Below, piece by piece: positions 10,803 to 22,930 of a stretch of DNA of 64,000 nucleotides. The translations under genes were made by a program, and so were the position numbers. The number at the start of each line of letters is the position of its first letter. Positions within the stretch are counted from its first letter, which is position 1. The DNA is from Aphrocallistes beatrix (taxonomy: Eukaryota; Porifera; Hexactinellida; Sceptrulophora; Aphrocallistidae). The notes under the pieces are model-generated. The model was given only the letters and a program-made list of their open reading frames with translations, was not told the origin of the DNA and ran no database searches. The stretch is from assembly GCA_963281255.1 (NCBI GenBank), contig OY725488.1, positions 3,991,925 through 4,055,924 on the forward strand. The letters are read 5' to 3'.

Positions 10803-12057
10803 TATCCTTACTATTAAAACTCGATTAATGTATATTTATTTATATATATATACACTGCCTGAACAAAAGTGTTCGTACAGCCCATAATTTCCCATACAAA
10901 TAGTTATAATACTGATTTATTTAGCGAGTGAAGGTATTTAATTGGTATGAGATACGCTTAATTTATTAGTAACTTCAAATTCGAATTCTCCATATTAGAA
11001 TTACTCACTTTTTAATCTTGCAACTTGTTTACATTCCCACACGGTTAAAAATTTTTAAACTGTGACACCTCATACCACCAATGCCATCATGTACAATGAT
11101 GATCTCTCTCTCTCTATATATACATATACGTAACGAATTGATTGAAGAAACTGCCAGGCGAAGAAAGCTGATTTTGGTATGCGGGAGTCTTTTGGCTATG
11201 GCTCCATTAAGTTCTGAGTTCAGACGAAAATTACGACTCATCATGGAATTATGACGTCATTGTCACCTTTTTATAATTAGAAATTTGCATTTTAGGTGAT
11301 AGAAGGCTGAAATTTTAATAGAATATGCATGTATATTAATATCATCAAAAAATGATGACTCATTACTTTTTGATAATAATTGCTTCATATGTGAGGCATA
11401 TTAATACACACATTCTATAAAAAATTCAGCTTTCTATTACTTAAAATTGCTGAATTATGTTCGAAAAACTGAAATTTATAATAATAAAAAGGTGACAAAG
11501 ACGTCATAATTCCATGATGAGTCGACATTTACGTAGTGATAATATCATAACAGAGTGATGAGTTATCATTGTAACGATTTGATTGATGAAACTCCGGGTC
11601 ATAGAAAGCTGATTTTTTGTTTGTGGGGGTCTTTTGGCCATGGCTCCACTAACGCTTGAGCTCAACGAAAATGTCTACTCATCATGGAATTATGGAATGT
11701 ATGACTTCATTGTCACTTTTTATAATTAGGAATTTCAGTTTTTCGGCTAGAACTCAGCTATTTTAGGTGATAAAAAGCTGAAATTTTAATAGAATATGTA
11801 TATTAATATTCACAACTATCTTCCAAAAATGATTACTCATCGCTCTGTTATGACGTCATCAACACGCATCAAAATTTTAAAACATCAAATTTGGTGATTT
11901 TTCGAGTGATATCGATTATACCATTAGGACCTACGTATTTAGAGATGTTTTCTCCTATATCATTAATCAATGTGACCCCAGGCGCCCGCAAGGCGTCTCC
12001 GGCGGACACAAAGTGTCAGCCAGCCGCGCATCTCAAGCATGCGATGCGCGCTTGTTG
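10803..12057 (+). mobile_element. Repeat A, composite copy
   Basis: It starts CCTTACTATTAAAACTCG and ends in the GC-rich hairpin block GCGCGCTTG. The inside is a mosaic: a one-sided Tc1-type fragment (10852-11090, CACTGCCTGAACAAAAG), a 5' half in plus orientation (11108-11340), a minus-orientation partial (11340-11530) and a nearly complete plus copy (11565-12057). The two ends interrupt repeat B. Confidence 0.65.
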
Positions 12058-12254
12058 TATAGAAAAGGAGTGGAAAATCGTTTTCCTTTTTTTTTGTAGA
12101 GGTGTGAAAATTTCGCTTAGATCTTTGAAATTAGTCGTAGTCATATCATTTCACACCTACATACCTATCTTGATATCTCTCCGACTTGCAAATTCTTCAA
12201 CCAATTCGGACAAACTAAAAATCCTAGCCATTTAATGGAAAATATATATACTTA

Positions 12255-13576
12255 GGGCATTCAATAAGTTCGTAACCCTACCTATCATTTCTTTGCTAGC
12301 CTTATTTAAATTCAGTTCTAGTGTGATTATTACAGAGCCATATTTAAACTCCTATTTACTGTTTAGTTTATCTAAATTGATCAAATACTTGAGAAGTTAC
12401 ATCATTTTTACATTTGGCTGTTTGACTCACAGTGATATTTATGGCTTCAAAAATACCAGAAATTAATATAGAGCATAGAGCCTATATTAAAATCAGGTCG
12501 CTTCTTGGAGACACTCCGAGGAATATTTTCAATGATCTATCCCGAGTTTATGGCAGTGATGCTTGTTCAGAATCTACCGTCAAGAAGTGGAGTATTCGTT
12601 TTCGTGAGGGGAGAGAGGCGATAGCAGATGACCCTCGGGCTGGAAGACCGGTTACGGCGACCACCACTAATAATATCTCTCTGGTATCCAAAATGATTGA
12701 AGAGGAACCACATATCACGATTGAGGGTATTGCTAACCATGTTGACTTGTCATCGGGAACAGTTCATGAGATGTTTGCATCTTGGCTTGAGGAAAGTTTG
12801 TTCCCGTTGGGTCCCGCATTTACTTTCTGACAGTCAAAAGAAGGCTCGATTGGATGCAGCTAAGTCTCTCCTGAAAATTTATGGTCATTGCAATGAAAGG
12901 CGATTATTCGAGATCTGTACAGGAGATTAAACCTGGATACGGTTTTCAGAGCCATTACGTAAGGAACAGAATAGAGTATGGCTCCCGAAAGACACAAATC
13001 CACCTGCAATCCCCCGTCCGGACCACTGGGGCCGCAAGGTTATGTACACGATATTCTTTGATGCACATGGCCCAGTGTGTCAAATTTGCACCCCAAAGGG
13101 TAGGACTGTTACAGGAAACTTTTATGCAACGGTGATACTTCCTGCTATAAAGAAACACTATTTAGAGCGTCGTCCAGGATGTGGACTCAGGGGGATAAAA
13201 TTATTGCACGATAATGCCAGACCCCATAAATCGAAGCAGGTGAAGGACAAATTGAAGCCCATGAGGCTTGTCGAATTAGATCACCCTCCTTATAGTCCAG
13301 ACCTAGCACCCTGTGACTTTTGGCTATTTGATGGTCTCAAAAAACACCTAGCAGGGAAGACTTTTGATGAGAGGATGCAACTTGGGAGGACCATTAAACG
13401 GTACCTTAGAGACATCCCGGAAGAGGAGTATAAAAAGACATTTTATATGTGGGTAGAGCGGTTAAAGCTCGTAGTTAAGTACAAGGGAGATTACTTTGAA
13501 CATTTAGTAAAGTTTTGATATGATATAATGTGTATTACCCCTTTTCCATACTGAGTTACGAACTTTTTGAATGCCC
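12255..13576 (+). mobile_element. mariner element 1 (DD34D)
   Basis: The inverted ends GGGCATTCAATAAGTTCGTA and the complement around 13545-13576 are flanked by TA at 12253-12254 and 13577-13578. The 1322-bp length is normal for mariner. It carries a single broken transposase gene. Confidence 0.9.
12432..13518 (+). pseudogene. mariner transposase, frameshifted and with a stop
   Basis: The N-terminal helix-turn-helix half (12432-12780) includes RFREGREAIADDPRAGRP. A frameshift near 12770 moves reading to VCSRWVPHLLSDSQKKAR. A TAA at 12928-12930 replaces the Glu after the first catalytic Asp (TGD, stop, TW). The rest is intact, with LLHDNARPH (second Asp) and YSPDLAPCDFW (third Asp). I count 34 residues between these two Asp, so DD34D. 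The C-terminus ends near the expected length. Mariner transposase does cut-and-paste at TA; this copy cannot make a full protein. Confidence 0.9.
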
Positions 13577-13578
13577 TA

Positions 13579-14912
13579 AGTACATATTGTGGAATTTTAA
13601 GTTTTAATTCAATTGTCATGTGATAGCGTTGCAGTTTTGAAAATCCAACCTTGGAAACTAAAAGTCGTTGAATCTTATATTAACTTCCTATTACACTTTT
13701 TTGAAGCTCTTTATTCTGATAAACTTATAGATTTGCTTTGTAGTATTAATGATATGAATAAGTATTCACTTTGAAAATATTTGGATTGAGGACCTCAAGG
13801 AAATTTGTCGATACTCAGCGCACTTTTGAAATTTTCCCCAAATTTGGTTCGAATATATTAATATCATTTATGTAAATACGAATATATGCCATTGAATGCT
13901 TTTATTTATCCTTCAAGACTCATTTTATGTTGTTTTAATATTTAAACTATCTATATCAAAATCCCTATATCTCGGGACTTTATGATTTAAAAATTCCGGG
14001 CTTTAGGGAAAAAAGAAAAAATTGTTTGAGATCGAAGATTGTAAATTTATATAGTTGTTCCATATCATTATGCGATAAACGTAGAACCACTCAATGTTTG
14101 ATTTCATATAACTTTCTGATTATATTGTTGATTTTCCCTAATATACCGATGTTTCTTGTGTTTTTTGGTACTTTTTATCAGACCCTTATTAAATTTACAA
14201 TTTTGTCATTTTAACTTTATTTTTGGTTCTATGAAGTGGTAAATATATTACGATATCTATGATTCTATTTCGGAAGCATTTGTTTCTATGGTATTTCTAT
14301 ACTTTATTTGAGCGGCGGTTGTCCACCATTACGATGTGATAGCAAAAAACGAAATGAACGAATTTGAGAAGCTGTGTCTCAAAAACTAGATATAAGAATT
14401 AAAGGCAGTCTGGAATGCATAAGTATTTCTGAATGCAACACATGCCCACGCTTACCGTAATATATATATCTCTCTTCATCATATACTCATTCCAAATCGT
14501 AGGGTTTTTGCGGGCGGTATTCTTAAGTAAGACAATAGGTGATCACTCAAAATCTGTATTGAGCCTGACTACTCTTGCCCCCAAAGAGTTCTTGAGTCAA
14601 TATCATGGTAGATTATATGTATTTGAACTCGCTCTTAATATAATTAAAATTCTAGATAGATTGATATGAAAACTGAAGATGTAAAACTTTTAATAACCAC
14701 AGCTATCGCGTCCATAGGTAAAATTTCTCGTAAAAGGTCATGAAGATATATAACATTGTTTAGATTTGGTTCATTATTTCAAACTATGACATTTTAGCAA
14801 AAAAATGAAACGACATCCTTGGCTCAAAAGTTCACTCTAGTGAACATGCCTTATTTTAACACACTAGGCCACATCAGTCGTTTTGCTTTGGGTCATATCT
14901 GATTGAAACAAA
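13579..14912. other. Spacer without recognised features
   Basis: AT-rich sequence with only short frames. The longest (14433-14669) is hydrophobic at its start and resembles nothing I know. No repeat family used elsewhere in the window was seen. Confidence 0.4.
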
Positions 14913-14914
14913 TA

Positions 14915-15319
14915 CAGTGGAACCTCCATAATCCGACATTCAATGGGAGACGAAAAAAATGTCGGATTAGCAAATTGTTGGATTATCGAATAACCTCCAT
15001 AATCCGACAATCAGCAAAATGTCGGATTATGGAGATAAAATAGCCTCCACAATCCGACAATATTTGACAGACGAATAATTTGTCGGATTATGGAGGTAAA
15101 ATAACCTCCATAATCCGACATTATTTGATAGACGAAAAAATTGTCGGATTATACAGGTCGAATTTGCATTACTGGAAAATCATTAAATTGTCGGATTCCG
15201 AAATAGCGAGGTGTCGGATTATTGAGGTTGTTTTCTATAGAAAAACGATCCGTGAACAGAAATAATGTCGGTTTAGAGAAATGTCGGATAACAGGTGTCG
15301 GATTACGGAAGTTCGACTG
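14915..15319. mobile_element. pogo/Tigger-type MITE with iterated terminal motif
   Basis: Ends CAGTGGAACCTCCATAATCC and the inverse TTCGACTG are flanked by TA. The motif CCTCCATAATCCGACA and its complement recur several times through the 405 bp, so the element is largely built of its own terminal repeats. Confidence 0.8.
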
Positions 15320-15321
15320 TA

Positions 15322-16089
15322 TAATAGAATTTATATAAAAAATTTTTGACCGGTTTTAAGCTCATGAAAGTGTCCTCCGAGACAAATAAAACTCAAAGAA
15401 TCCTAGCAGGAGAAAGCTGAAATCGAGATTGCTGATTTTCTTGTCCGATTGAAAACATCCTAAAATCCCCCCTTCGCTTATATTATAAAAGTGTTCAAAT
15501 CAAATCAGAACTTAAATAACTTAACCTTAATAGTCATCAAATAATGCATTGTTTTCCTAATTCATAGACTAGAAAAACATATATGGTATGAAACTTAAAT
15601 TTTATTGGCCGTAGCAATATTTGTCTCTTTAGTTGTAGAAGCTTTCATTTAGGATATTATATGTTACTTAAAATCTTCTAGAATACTACTAGGAACATAG
15701 CCTAAAGATTGTCGTTTACCTTTAGTCTCTCCTTTCGCAGATATGCCTTTCCCGGAGATTTACAAAAATTTAAGGGATTACAGTACAATCAGTGTTTATA
15801 GATTTCTTAAAAATAATGACTCCTAACCACTCATTCAAAATAATATCACTAGCAAGTACATACTACTCTAGATCCCATCTTTACAACGGCCAAAATACTG
15901 GTCATGACCGGTCCACATAATAGAAAAGCTCAGAATCTTTTAAATTAGATGTTAAATTGCTGTCCAGGGTAGTTTATTTATTATATAATGTAGATTAAAC
16001 ATATCTATTATAGTTAATGTTGAGATAAAGGATTTGGGAATTTTTATGATCATACTGAATTGGAGTGAAATGCTGGTCTACAGAATAAA
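15322..16089. other. Spacer without recognised features
   Basis: No coding frame or repeat family member recognised. Confidence 0.4.
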
Positions 16090-16830
16090 GCTTGAGAATG
16101 TATTACCAGCATATCTAAAATGGTGTCAAAGTACCCATATCCGTTGTTAAAATTCTGCTTATTCATTGAATATTTACGCAATATATTTATGACGAATTAG
16201 TGATTTTCAGAGCTGGTTTAAATCGTTTCATGACTAGTAATGTTGTAGCTTCATTTCCGGTTTAAGCTATTCCTAGTAGTAAGCCATTAAATCTGGTGTA
16301 GTTATATAAATAGGATGTACCCCAATGTATCTGAAGGTTAACCCTTGAATGCCTTGGGGTCAAAGGTATCAATAGAAATGACCCCACTTTCATTTACTTT
16401 CAGTTTATTTTCAATTCACTTTCACTTTCACTTAGGCATGCGAAGGTTAAGGACGCTTCTGAGGGCTTTTAATATAAATATTTTCCAAGGAACCGAGCTG
16501 AGAATAGGTTGATGTGATTTTTGTTTTTTCATGAAATGTTGTTAATTTTTAGCAATGCTATAAACGCATTTTGGCCAGTTGGGGTGATATTTTGAAAACC
16601 TCAATAATTAGGCATTCAAATTTGAACTTATTTGGTAGTCATATACTACTCTAGTAACTCGTAAACCTTATAATTTAGGCTTGGAATTGTATTACGGCTC
16701 TATTAGAATGTAGTCTATCGACTATCGAATATAAATCAACATAAATCAACATGCCTAGTCATTGCAGTTTCAAAACATGAACTTAACTGACCAAATTGTG
16801 TTTATGTGGCAAATTTGGAATGTGATAACA
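16090..16830. mobile_element. Diverged half of the foldback family
   Basis: TATTACCAGCATATCTAAAA, GTGTCAAAGTACCCATATCC and, after a piggyBac-like MITE, TTTTGGCCAGTTGG and CTTATTTGGTAGTCATATAC parallel one arm of the palindrome at 38787-39865. Only one arm is present and it is strongly diverged. Confidence 0.55.
16342..16446. mobile_element. piggyBac-like mini-MITE, copy 1
   Basis: TTAA (16338-16341 and 16447-16450) flanks 105 bp with ends CCCTTGAATGCC and GGCATGCGAAGG. The inside holds a CACTTTCATTTAC / CACTTTCACTTTC tract also found at 17347, 46568 and 57526. TTAA duplication is the piggyBac hallmark. Confidence 0.65.
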
Positions 16831-16864
16831 TTCCATGAAAAACAAAATGGTTAATTATAAGCGG

Positions 16865-17161
16865 GAACACATCTCTAAATACGTCTGTCCCACTGCTATA
16901 ATCGATATCGCATGGAAAACACCAAATTTGTCAATTTTAAAATTTTGATGCGTAATGATGACGTCATAACAAAGTGATGAGTCATCATTTTTTGATGATA
17001 GTTGCATGATATGTGTGGTATATTGATATACACATTCTATTAAAATTTCTGCCTTCAATCACCTAAAATGGCAGACTCCCACATACCAAAAATCAGCTTT
17101 CTGCGCCTGGCAGTTTCTTCAATCAATTCACAAACATTAATCGAGTTTTAATAGTAAGGAT
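16865..17161 (-). mobile_element. Repeat A, internally deleted
   Basis: It begins with the ATCTCTAAATACGTCTGTCC block, contains GATGACGTCATAAC and ends with TTAATCGAGTTTTAATAGTA. The middle, including the second CRE-like site, is missing. Confidence 0.75.
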
Positions 17162-17170
17162 TTATATCTC

Positions 17171-17737
17171 TGTAATCAATCGATTGAAGAAACTGCCGAG
17201 CACAGAAAGCTAATTTTTGGCATGTTGGAGTCTTTTGGGCATGGCTCCACTAGGTTCTGAGCTCAGACAAAATGTCGACTCATCATGGAATTATGACGTC
17301 ATTGTCAACTTTTTGTAATTTTTCGATCATAACTCAGCCATTTTAATTAACCCTACTTTGCCTAGGGATTTTGAATTGAAAGTGAATTGAAATTGAAAAT
17401 GAAAGTGGGTTCATTTCTATTTATACCTTTGACCCCAAGTCATCAAGGCTGAAATTTTTAATAAACCTCACATATGATGTAACTATCATCAAAAAATAAT
17501 GGCTTATCACTCTGCTATGACATCATCATTATGCATCGAAATTTAAAAATTGACAAATTTTGTGATTTAGCGAAATCGATTATAACAGTCATACAAACGT
17601 ATTTAGAGATGTTATCTCCCTTATAATTAATCAATGTTTGCCCAGGCGCCCAAAGAGCGCTACTAGCTGGCACAAAGTTTCGCCAGCCGCCCAGCGCAAG
17701 TAAGCGAAGCGCGCTTGTATTTATATAAGTTGGAAAT
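17171..17737 (+). mobile_element. Repeat A, plus copy with a piggyBac-like MITE inside
   Basis: It runs from the GATTGAAGAAACTGCC block to the GC-rich end CGAAGCGCGCTTG and lies head-to-head with the previous copy. A TTAACCCTACTTTGCC-type mini-MITE (17347 to about 17445) is inserted in its middle. Confidence 0.75.
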
Positions 17738-18493
17738 ACATTCCTTTGCTCAATTATACGTGCTAATGATTTAGGGAAGTTATGTATTAGTTCAGTCATC
17801 TTCCACCTCATCCATGGCCAATTTTTGATACTTAGAATACTGGCCTTATAAACAGTTGGTTATGGCTAGCCAATCTGCATTTAGCTGGCCACTTAGATTC
17901 ATTATACTTTCTTTGTATATCATAAGAAGTGACTAATTGTAGTTAAATTAGCTAAGCGCCTTTTGCCTTCATGCAGTGCCCTGCTGGTAGACAGTTTATG
18001 TCTACATCACTAATTAGTCTTTCTTAATGTTATAATCGATCTCGCTCGAAAAATCACAATTCTTTTCAATTTTTCAATTTTTGATGAGTAATGGTGGCTT
18101 CATAATGGAATAATGATTCATTTTTGTTTGATAATAGTTTATCATGTGGATAATTTTAATATATACACTGCATTGAAATTTCTGTATTCTATCACTTTAA
18201 CCTGCGGTTGGCTAAGTGATTTTTTCTATTTATTGTAAGATCCCAAACTTGTATAGCTTCCCCGCCCAAAATGGCTTAAACAAGAATTGACGCAACAAAG
18301 CACATCGCAAAGCGCATGTTTTAATAAAAAGCTGTTTTAGTATATAAACTAAAATTTCTGATGATACAAAAGTTAACAATGGCATCATAAGTCGATATTT
18401 TTGTCTGAACTCGGAACTTTAGTGGAGCTCTCTATGCCTGGCAGTATTTTCAATCAATTGATATGTAGATATATATAGATAGATAGATAGATA
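17738..18493. other. Fragments of foldback family and repeat A
   Basis: 17785-17865 resembles the terminal part of the foldback family (TGTATTAGTTCAGTCATCTT, then GGCCTTATAAACAG). 18025-18200 and 18375-18470 are minus-orientation pieces of repeat A. Short TAGA runs follow at 18475-18492. No gene. Confidence 0.5.
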
Positions 18494-18531
18494 TGTCCTT
18501 GCTATTAAAACTCGATTAATGTTTATATATA

Positions 18532-19876
18532 CAGGGTGGAACATAAGTGCTGTCCTATTGAGTTATGTCAAATAAATGGAATTTTAAGTTATAGTATGCT
18601 ATGATTCACTTATCAATATAATCTCCATCTCTTTCTATTACAAGTTTGATACGATTAGTCATATCTGCCACCAAGTTCGTCAAAATGTCTGGATCTATCT
18701 GACTCCACGCTTTTTTAACTATTTTCACAAGGGTATCAATATCACTTGGTTGTCCCATCTCATTGACCTTGCCTTTGACGATTGCCCAAAGATTCTCGAT
18801 GGGATTTAAGTCTGGGGAGTTGCCTGGCCATTCTTCCTTCCTCCAAAAGTGGGGGAAATTGTTTTTGCACCACTCCTGAGTCAATTTAGCCGTGTGGGCG
18901 GGGGCGCCATCTTGTTGAAAGATAATCTCGGACATGTTTCTTGACATCGCAAGCTTTAGGATTGAGCCCTTCTTGGCCCTACGTTTTAGAGCATCCTTAC
19001 AAGTGTTTGCCAGAATAAAATCACGATAATAAGCTCCGGTTATAGTTTGGCCTTTGGGTACAATGTGCAGATCTGACAGAGCCTGGTGTGACATCATACC
19101 CCACACATGGACTTTAGGAGGAAATTTCACCTTGTAGCAAGGTGGGACAACTTCAGGGTTTCGTGCCCAAACACGATCATTTTGGCGATTAGGGGTAGAG
19201 AATAACTCAAAAACGGACATTCGTCTGACCATAAAACCCTTTTAAAATCATCAACAGTCCACTCTTGGCGCTCTCTGGCAAACTTGATACGATTTTCCTT
19301 CTGACGATTCGTTAGTTTCGGCCTTTTCATCCGTTTGTAAGATTTAGTACCTAAAGAATTCGCCAAATATCTTCGAACAGTGGTGTGAGTGATCGGGTAG
19401 CCCATGCTTGTTATTCTTTTAGCCAATTTTCTGGTAGATTGCCTTCTTTTAGTAACTGATTTAGCAATTACGATTTTTGCCACACGGTGAAATTTCGGCG
19501 GTCGTCCAGACCGCGCTTTTGTCTCTAGTGTTTTCCCAGAATTGTGAATGCTGTACCAACGTCTAATCGAGCGTTCACTAACGTTAAGGGTCTGAGCAAC
19601 TTCTTTTTGCGTCATACCTGCTACAACCATGCCGATTGCCTGAGATCTGAGCTCTAAACCGTGGTCATTGACATCCATATGCAAAAAATAAGCGCCATAA
19701 ATAAGGACAATATATAAAATTCAAAAATTAATAATTCAATTAGGAAATGCAAAAAAAAATGACCTAATTGATAGTTTAAATGATTTTTGAAGTATAAAGC
19801 CTGTTATACTTATTGTTGCATAATAAAAGCAATTTCTAATTTATTTGATATAAGACGGCACTTATGTTCCACCCTG
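18532..19876 (-). mobile_element. ITm-type DD37E transposon, copy 1
   Basis: Ends CAGGGTGGAACATAAGTGC are inverted at 18532 and 19876 and flanked by TA. The 1345-bp element holds one transposase gene on the minus strand with a single frameshift, so it is relatively young. Confidence 0.9.
18606..19684 (-). pseudogene. DD37E Tc1-like transposase, one frameshift
   Basis: On the minus strand the N-terminal part (19684 to about 19215) has a paired-type helix-turn-helix (GMTQKEVAQTLNVSERSIRRW and SGRPPKF) and the first catalytic Asp in VLWSDE. A missing base near 19217 shifts the frame; the rest (to 18606) has KVHVWGMMS, FQQDGAPAHTA (second Asp) and SPDLNPIENLW (Glu). I count 37 residues between these, so DD37E, the spacing of the ITmD37E group first described in mosquitoes. 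Total length of about 345 residues is normal. Apart from the frameshift the reading is clean. Confidence 0.9.
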
Positions 19877-20390
19877 TATATATACACGTATATATAATCT
19901 GTAACGAATTGATTGAAAAAATTGCCAGGCGTGGAAAGCTGATTTTTGGCATGTTGGAGTCTTTTGGCTATGGCTCTAGTAATTTCTGACCTCAGACGAA
20001 AATGTCGATTCATCATGGAATGATGACGTCATTGTCAACTTTTTATAATTAAAAATTTCAGTCTTTCAACTATAACTCAGCCATTTTAGGCGATAGAATG
20101 CTGAAATTTTAATATAATATGTATATTAATATACTTCTCATATAATGCAGCTATCATCAAAAAATGATTACTCATTACTCTGTTATGACGTCATCATTAC
20201 GCATCAAAATTGACAAATTTGGTGATTTTCGTGCGATATCGATTATAGCAGTAGGAAAGGCGTATTTAGGGATGTTATCTTCCTTATAATTAATCAATGT
20301 GACCCCAGGCGCCCGCAGGTCGCCTCCGACGGACACTGTCCGCCAGCCTCGCAGCGCAAGCAAACAATGCGCACTTGTATATATATAAAC

Positions 20391-21283
20391 ACACACCAAT
20401 CTCGTTTCGATAATAAGGATTATGTGACTTTGTTGAAATCCTTCACGAAGTAATAAATTTATAGAAATATTTTATCACTTGTTAAAATGTGAAGAATGAT
20501 TATTTGACAATTCTGAAATTTATAATTGGTCTATTTCGAATCATATTAATGTGTGGAGTTGAAGGAGGTGTCACTCGGTCGATCGAAATTGAAAATTAAG
20601 AAAAGAATGCTATAGCATTCCTGAGACATTCCGGGTTTGCTATGAAAAATTTGTTTCAAATATGGCCTTGTAATACGTATTCCAATTTGATTGGATTCAA
20701 AATTGAGTTCAAAATTCCTTATTCTAAACAGATTAGAGCATATTATCAGATGTTTGCCTAGGGGATGTTCAGAGAATTTCTATAAGATAAGAAAATCAGC
20801 TTCCTCGATATCATTACTTTCCCCTGCTTCGTTCCCTTAAGCGTTTTCGTGCGTTAATTATGATACCTTTATGGGCTTAAAACAGATCATTAGGGTGAAT
20901 CAAAAAACTACAAAATGTTCAAAATTTAAATATTTACAATGGAATTTTGGCCCATGGTCATTTTAATATAAATAATGCTGAACTTTCCTATGCAACTTTT
21001 TTATTGAGCTAGATCACCTTATTTTATTTTTCACACCTGTAAAAAGGGTTTTTTTCAGGCTTTTGCTCCTTTGATTTTAGAAGAGAGTTTATATTGATTT
21101 ATTTTGTGCTAAATCACTTGATATACTTGAAATGACCTATAGCAACATTTTATTTCAATTAACGTTTCCATATTTTCTATATTATGACTTTTAATTGAGA
21201 TCAAATGGGACCTTTCTTCCGGTACCAAAATAATATATACTTTAGATTTATTCTTTTAGCTCAGTCTCAGACACTATAATGAT
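20391..21283. other. Spacer without recognised features
   Basis: AT-rich, no long frames, no repeat family recognised between two copies of repeat A. Confidence 0.4.
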
Positions 21284-21582
21284 AACTACGCGCTTCGCAA
21301 GCTTGCGCTTCGCGGCTGGCAGACACTTTGTGTTGTCCGGAGGTGCCCTTCGGGTACCTGGGGTCACATTGATTAATTATTAGGGAGATAATATCACCTT
21401 TAAATACGTCGGCCCTACTGTCATAATCGATATCGTAGGAAAAATCGCCAAATTTGGATGCGTGATGATGGCGTCAAAACAGAGTGATGAGTCATCATTT
21501 TTTGATGCTAGTATCATTTGTGTGGTATATTAATATACACATTCTATTAAAATTTCAGCCTTATATCACTTAAAATGGCTAA

Positions 21583-21600
<18 letters not shown>
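21284..21600 (-). mobile_element. Repeat A, truncated at a TA microsatellite
   Basis: It begins with the GC-rich hairpin block (GCGCTTCGCAAGCTTGCGC, then GGGTACCTGGGGTCACATTG) and continues through GATGAGTCATCA to about 21585, where a pure TA run (about 21586-21632) replaces the 5' half. Confidence 0.75.
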
Positions 21601-21634
<34 letters not shown>

Positions 21635-21959
21635 TATATATGTGTATCTTGACTCATGAAGATTCCCTCAAATAATCGTCTCTAGGCTGTTAAGATGAAA
21701 TTGGCCATTCTATTTACTACAAAGACCACATTTCACCTCGGGACCAATTTTTCCGATGTTATTTCTGTGATATTACCACAAACGGGTTTATAGTTGATAA
21801 TATGCAATGCATGGACATCTGTTTGAATCATTACTCTAATTCTTCCTTCATAACTTTTTGGCGGTGTAGGTTTCCGTTTAAACGATAAAATAGATTGACA
21901 TAACTGCAAATCATTGAAGTGTAAAAGCAAATTATCCATTGTACGAGGGGAACGCGGAA

Positions 21960-22930
21960 AGATTTTAACTACGCAAAAAGTATTTGATCTTTTAAGTGAA
22001 AATTTTCACAGCTTTCAAACTATTCAAACCAAGCTTGTATGTAAATCCTTCTAAACCACTTTTCAATTATCTGGCACTACTGTGACATGGTGATGCTCTC
22101 AAGGTGGTCTTTATTATCATCAACCGCTGATTCAGGAAACTCAAGACGATCTCACGCATGAGGTCTCTCACTTTAGGGAATACAAAGTAGTTGCAGCGTG
22201 ATAGGTCTGGAGAAAATGACGGATGGCTAAGGACCTGGATCGGCTATAAAATCTCGAGTTGCATTTGTAGTGTATGCACTTTGTTCACAAAGTTTTTTTA
22301 GTACTACAGGAGACAAACTATACAATTCCGTTCAGCATTAACTGTCCTTCAATCTTTTAACTGTTCTGATGCCACTAGTTACTTTTTGTCGACAAAAATA
22401 TCGACAAACTGATTTACGGTCAGATGTCTAAGCACCACTTTATTGGCGCATTCTCACCTAAAATTTAATGGAGCACTCTCACCTAGAATCACCAATACTT
22501 GCGGTTGAGCTTCTTATCAAGTTAATTAGAGTATATTCACGTTTCATCACCAGTAATGATTTGTTAAAATCGATTTAGACATCCCCAATACCAATTTAAC
22601 CTGCATTAGGATACACTAGTCGATCCGGGCCTTTTTTTATCTTCAGTTAAGAAATGTGAGGTCCAGAAATAATTCAACTCGTGGAGTACAAGTTCTTAGT
22701 GGAGAATCTTCCTAAATACCCATGATGATATCCCTTGTTTAGTATGAATTGTCTCATTAGTGATTCTTCGGACTTCAACTTGCAGACTCCGCACGCGATC
22801 TAATTTCCCAGGTTGTTGCATTTGAGTGGCAACCAACTCATGACTCATCTCCAATCGACTACCTTCCACGCGAAAATTCTCAAAAACAATTAGTAACGGG
22901 TCAAAATGAGGGAACACCATTACCAAAAGG
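21960..22930 (-). pseudogene. Degenerate mariner transposase (MOS1/SETMAR type)
   Basis: In broken minus-strand frames, 22700-22860 resembles the N-terminal linker (VRRITNETI.. then WVFRKILH), 22600-22660 has HFLTEDKK, 22540-22570 has QIITGDET (first catalytic Asp), about 22420 has LTVNQFVDI and 22190-22230 has HPSFSPDLSRCNYFVFPK (SPDLAPCD-like, final Asp changed to Asn). Many stops and shifts; inverted ends were not found. Old and inactive. Confidence 0.65.

Larger units (their letters stand above)
10256..12240 (-). mobile_element. Repeat B (Helentron-like), composite with nested insertions
   Basis: The outer parts 10256-10800 and 12058-12240 match one continuous repeat seen uninterrupted at 26331-27350: CCATGTCAMCCGTTGGAAGC units, AAGTAAAC inverted motifs, then AGAAAAGGTGTGAAAA- and CAATTCGGACAAAC-type ends. 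A hAT MITE (10517-10681) and a composite of repeat A (10803-12057) are inserted in it. Confidence 0.7.
18494..20390 (+). mobile_element. Repeat A carrying a DD37E transposon
   Basis: The 5' end (TCCTTGCTATTAAAACTCG) at 18496 continues at 19879 with the TATA tract, then CTGTAACGAATTGATTGAA and the full remaining repeat, ending in the GC-rich hairpins near 20300-20380. The Tc1-type element 18532-19876 sits in the TATA tract. Confidence 0.8.

Noticed and set aside
17515-17811. 98-codon minus-strand frame, and similar ones at 20175 and 58512
   Set aside because: These frames recur wherever repeat A has its GC-rich end; they follow the repeat, not a gene.
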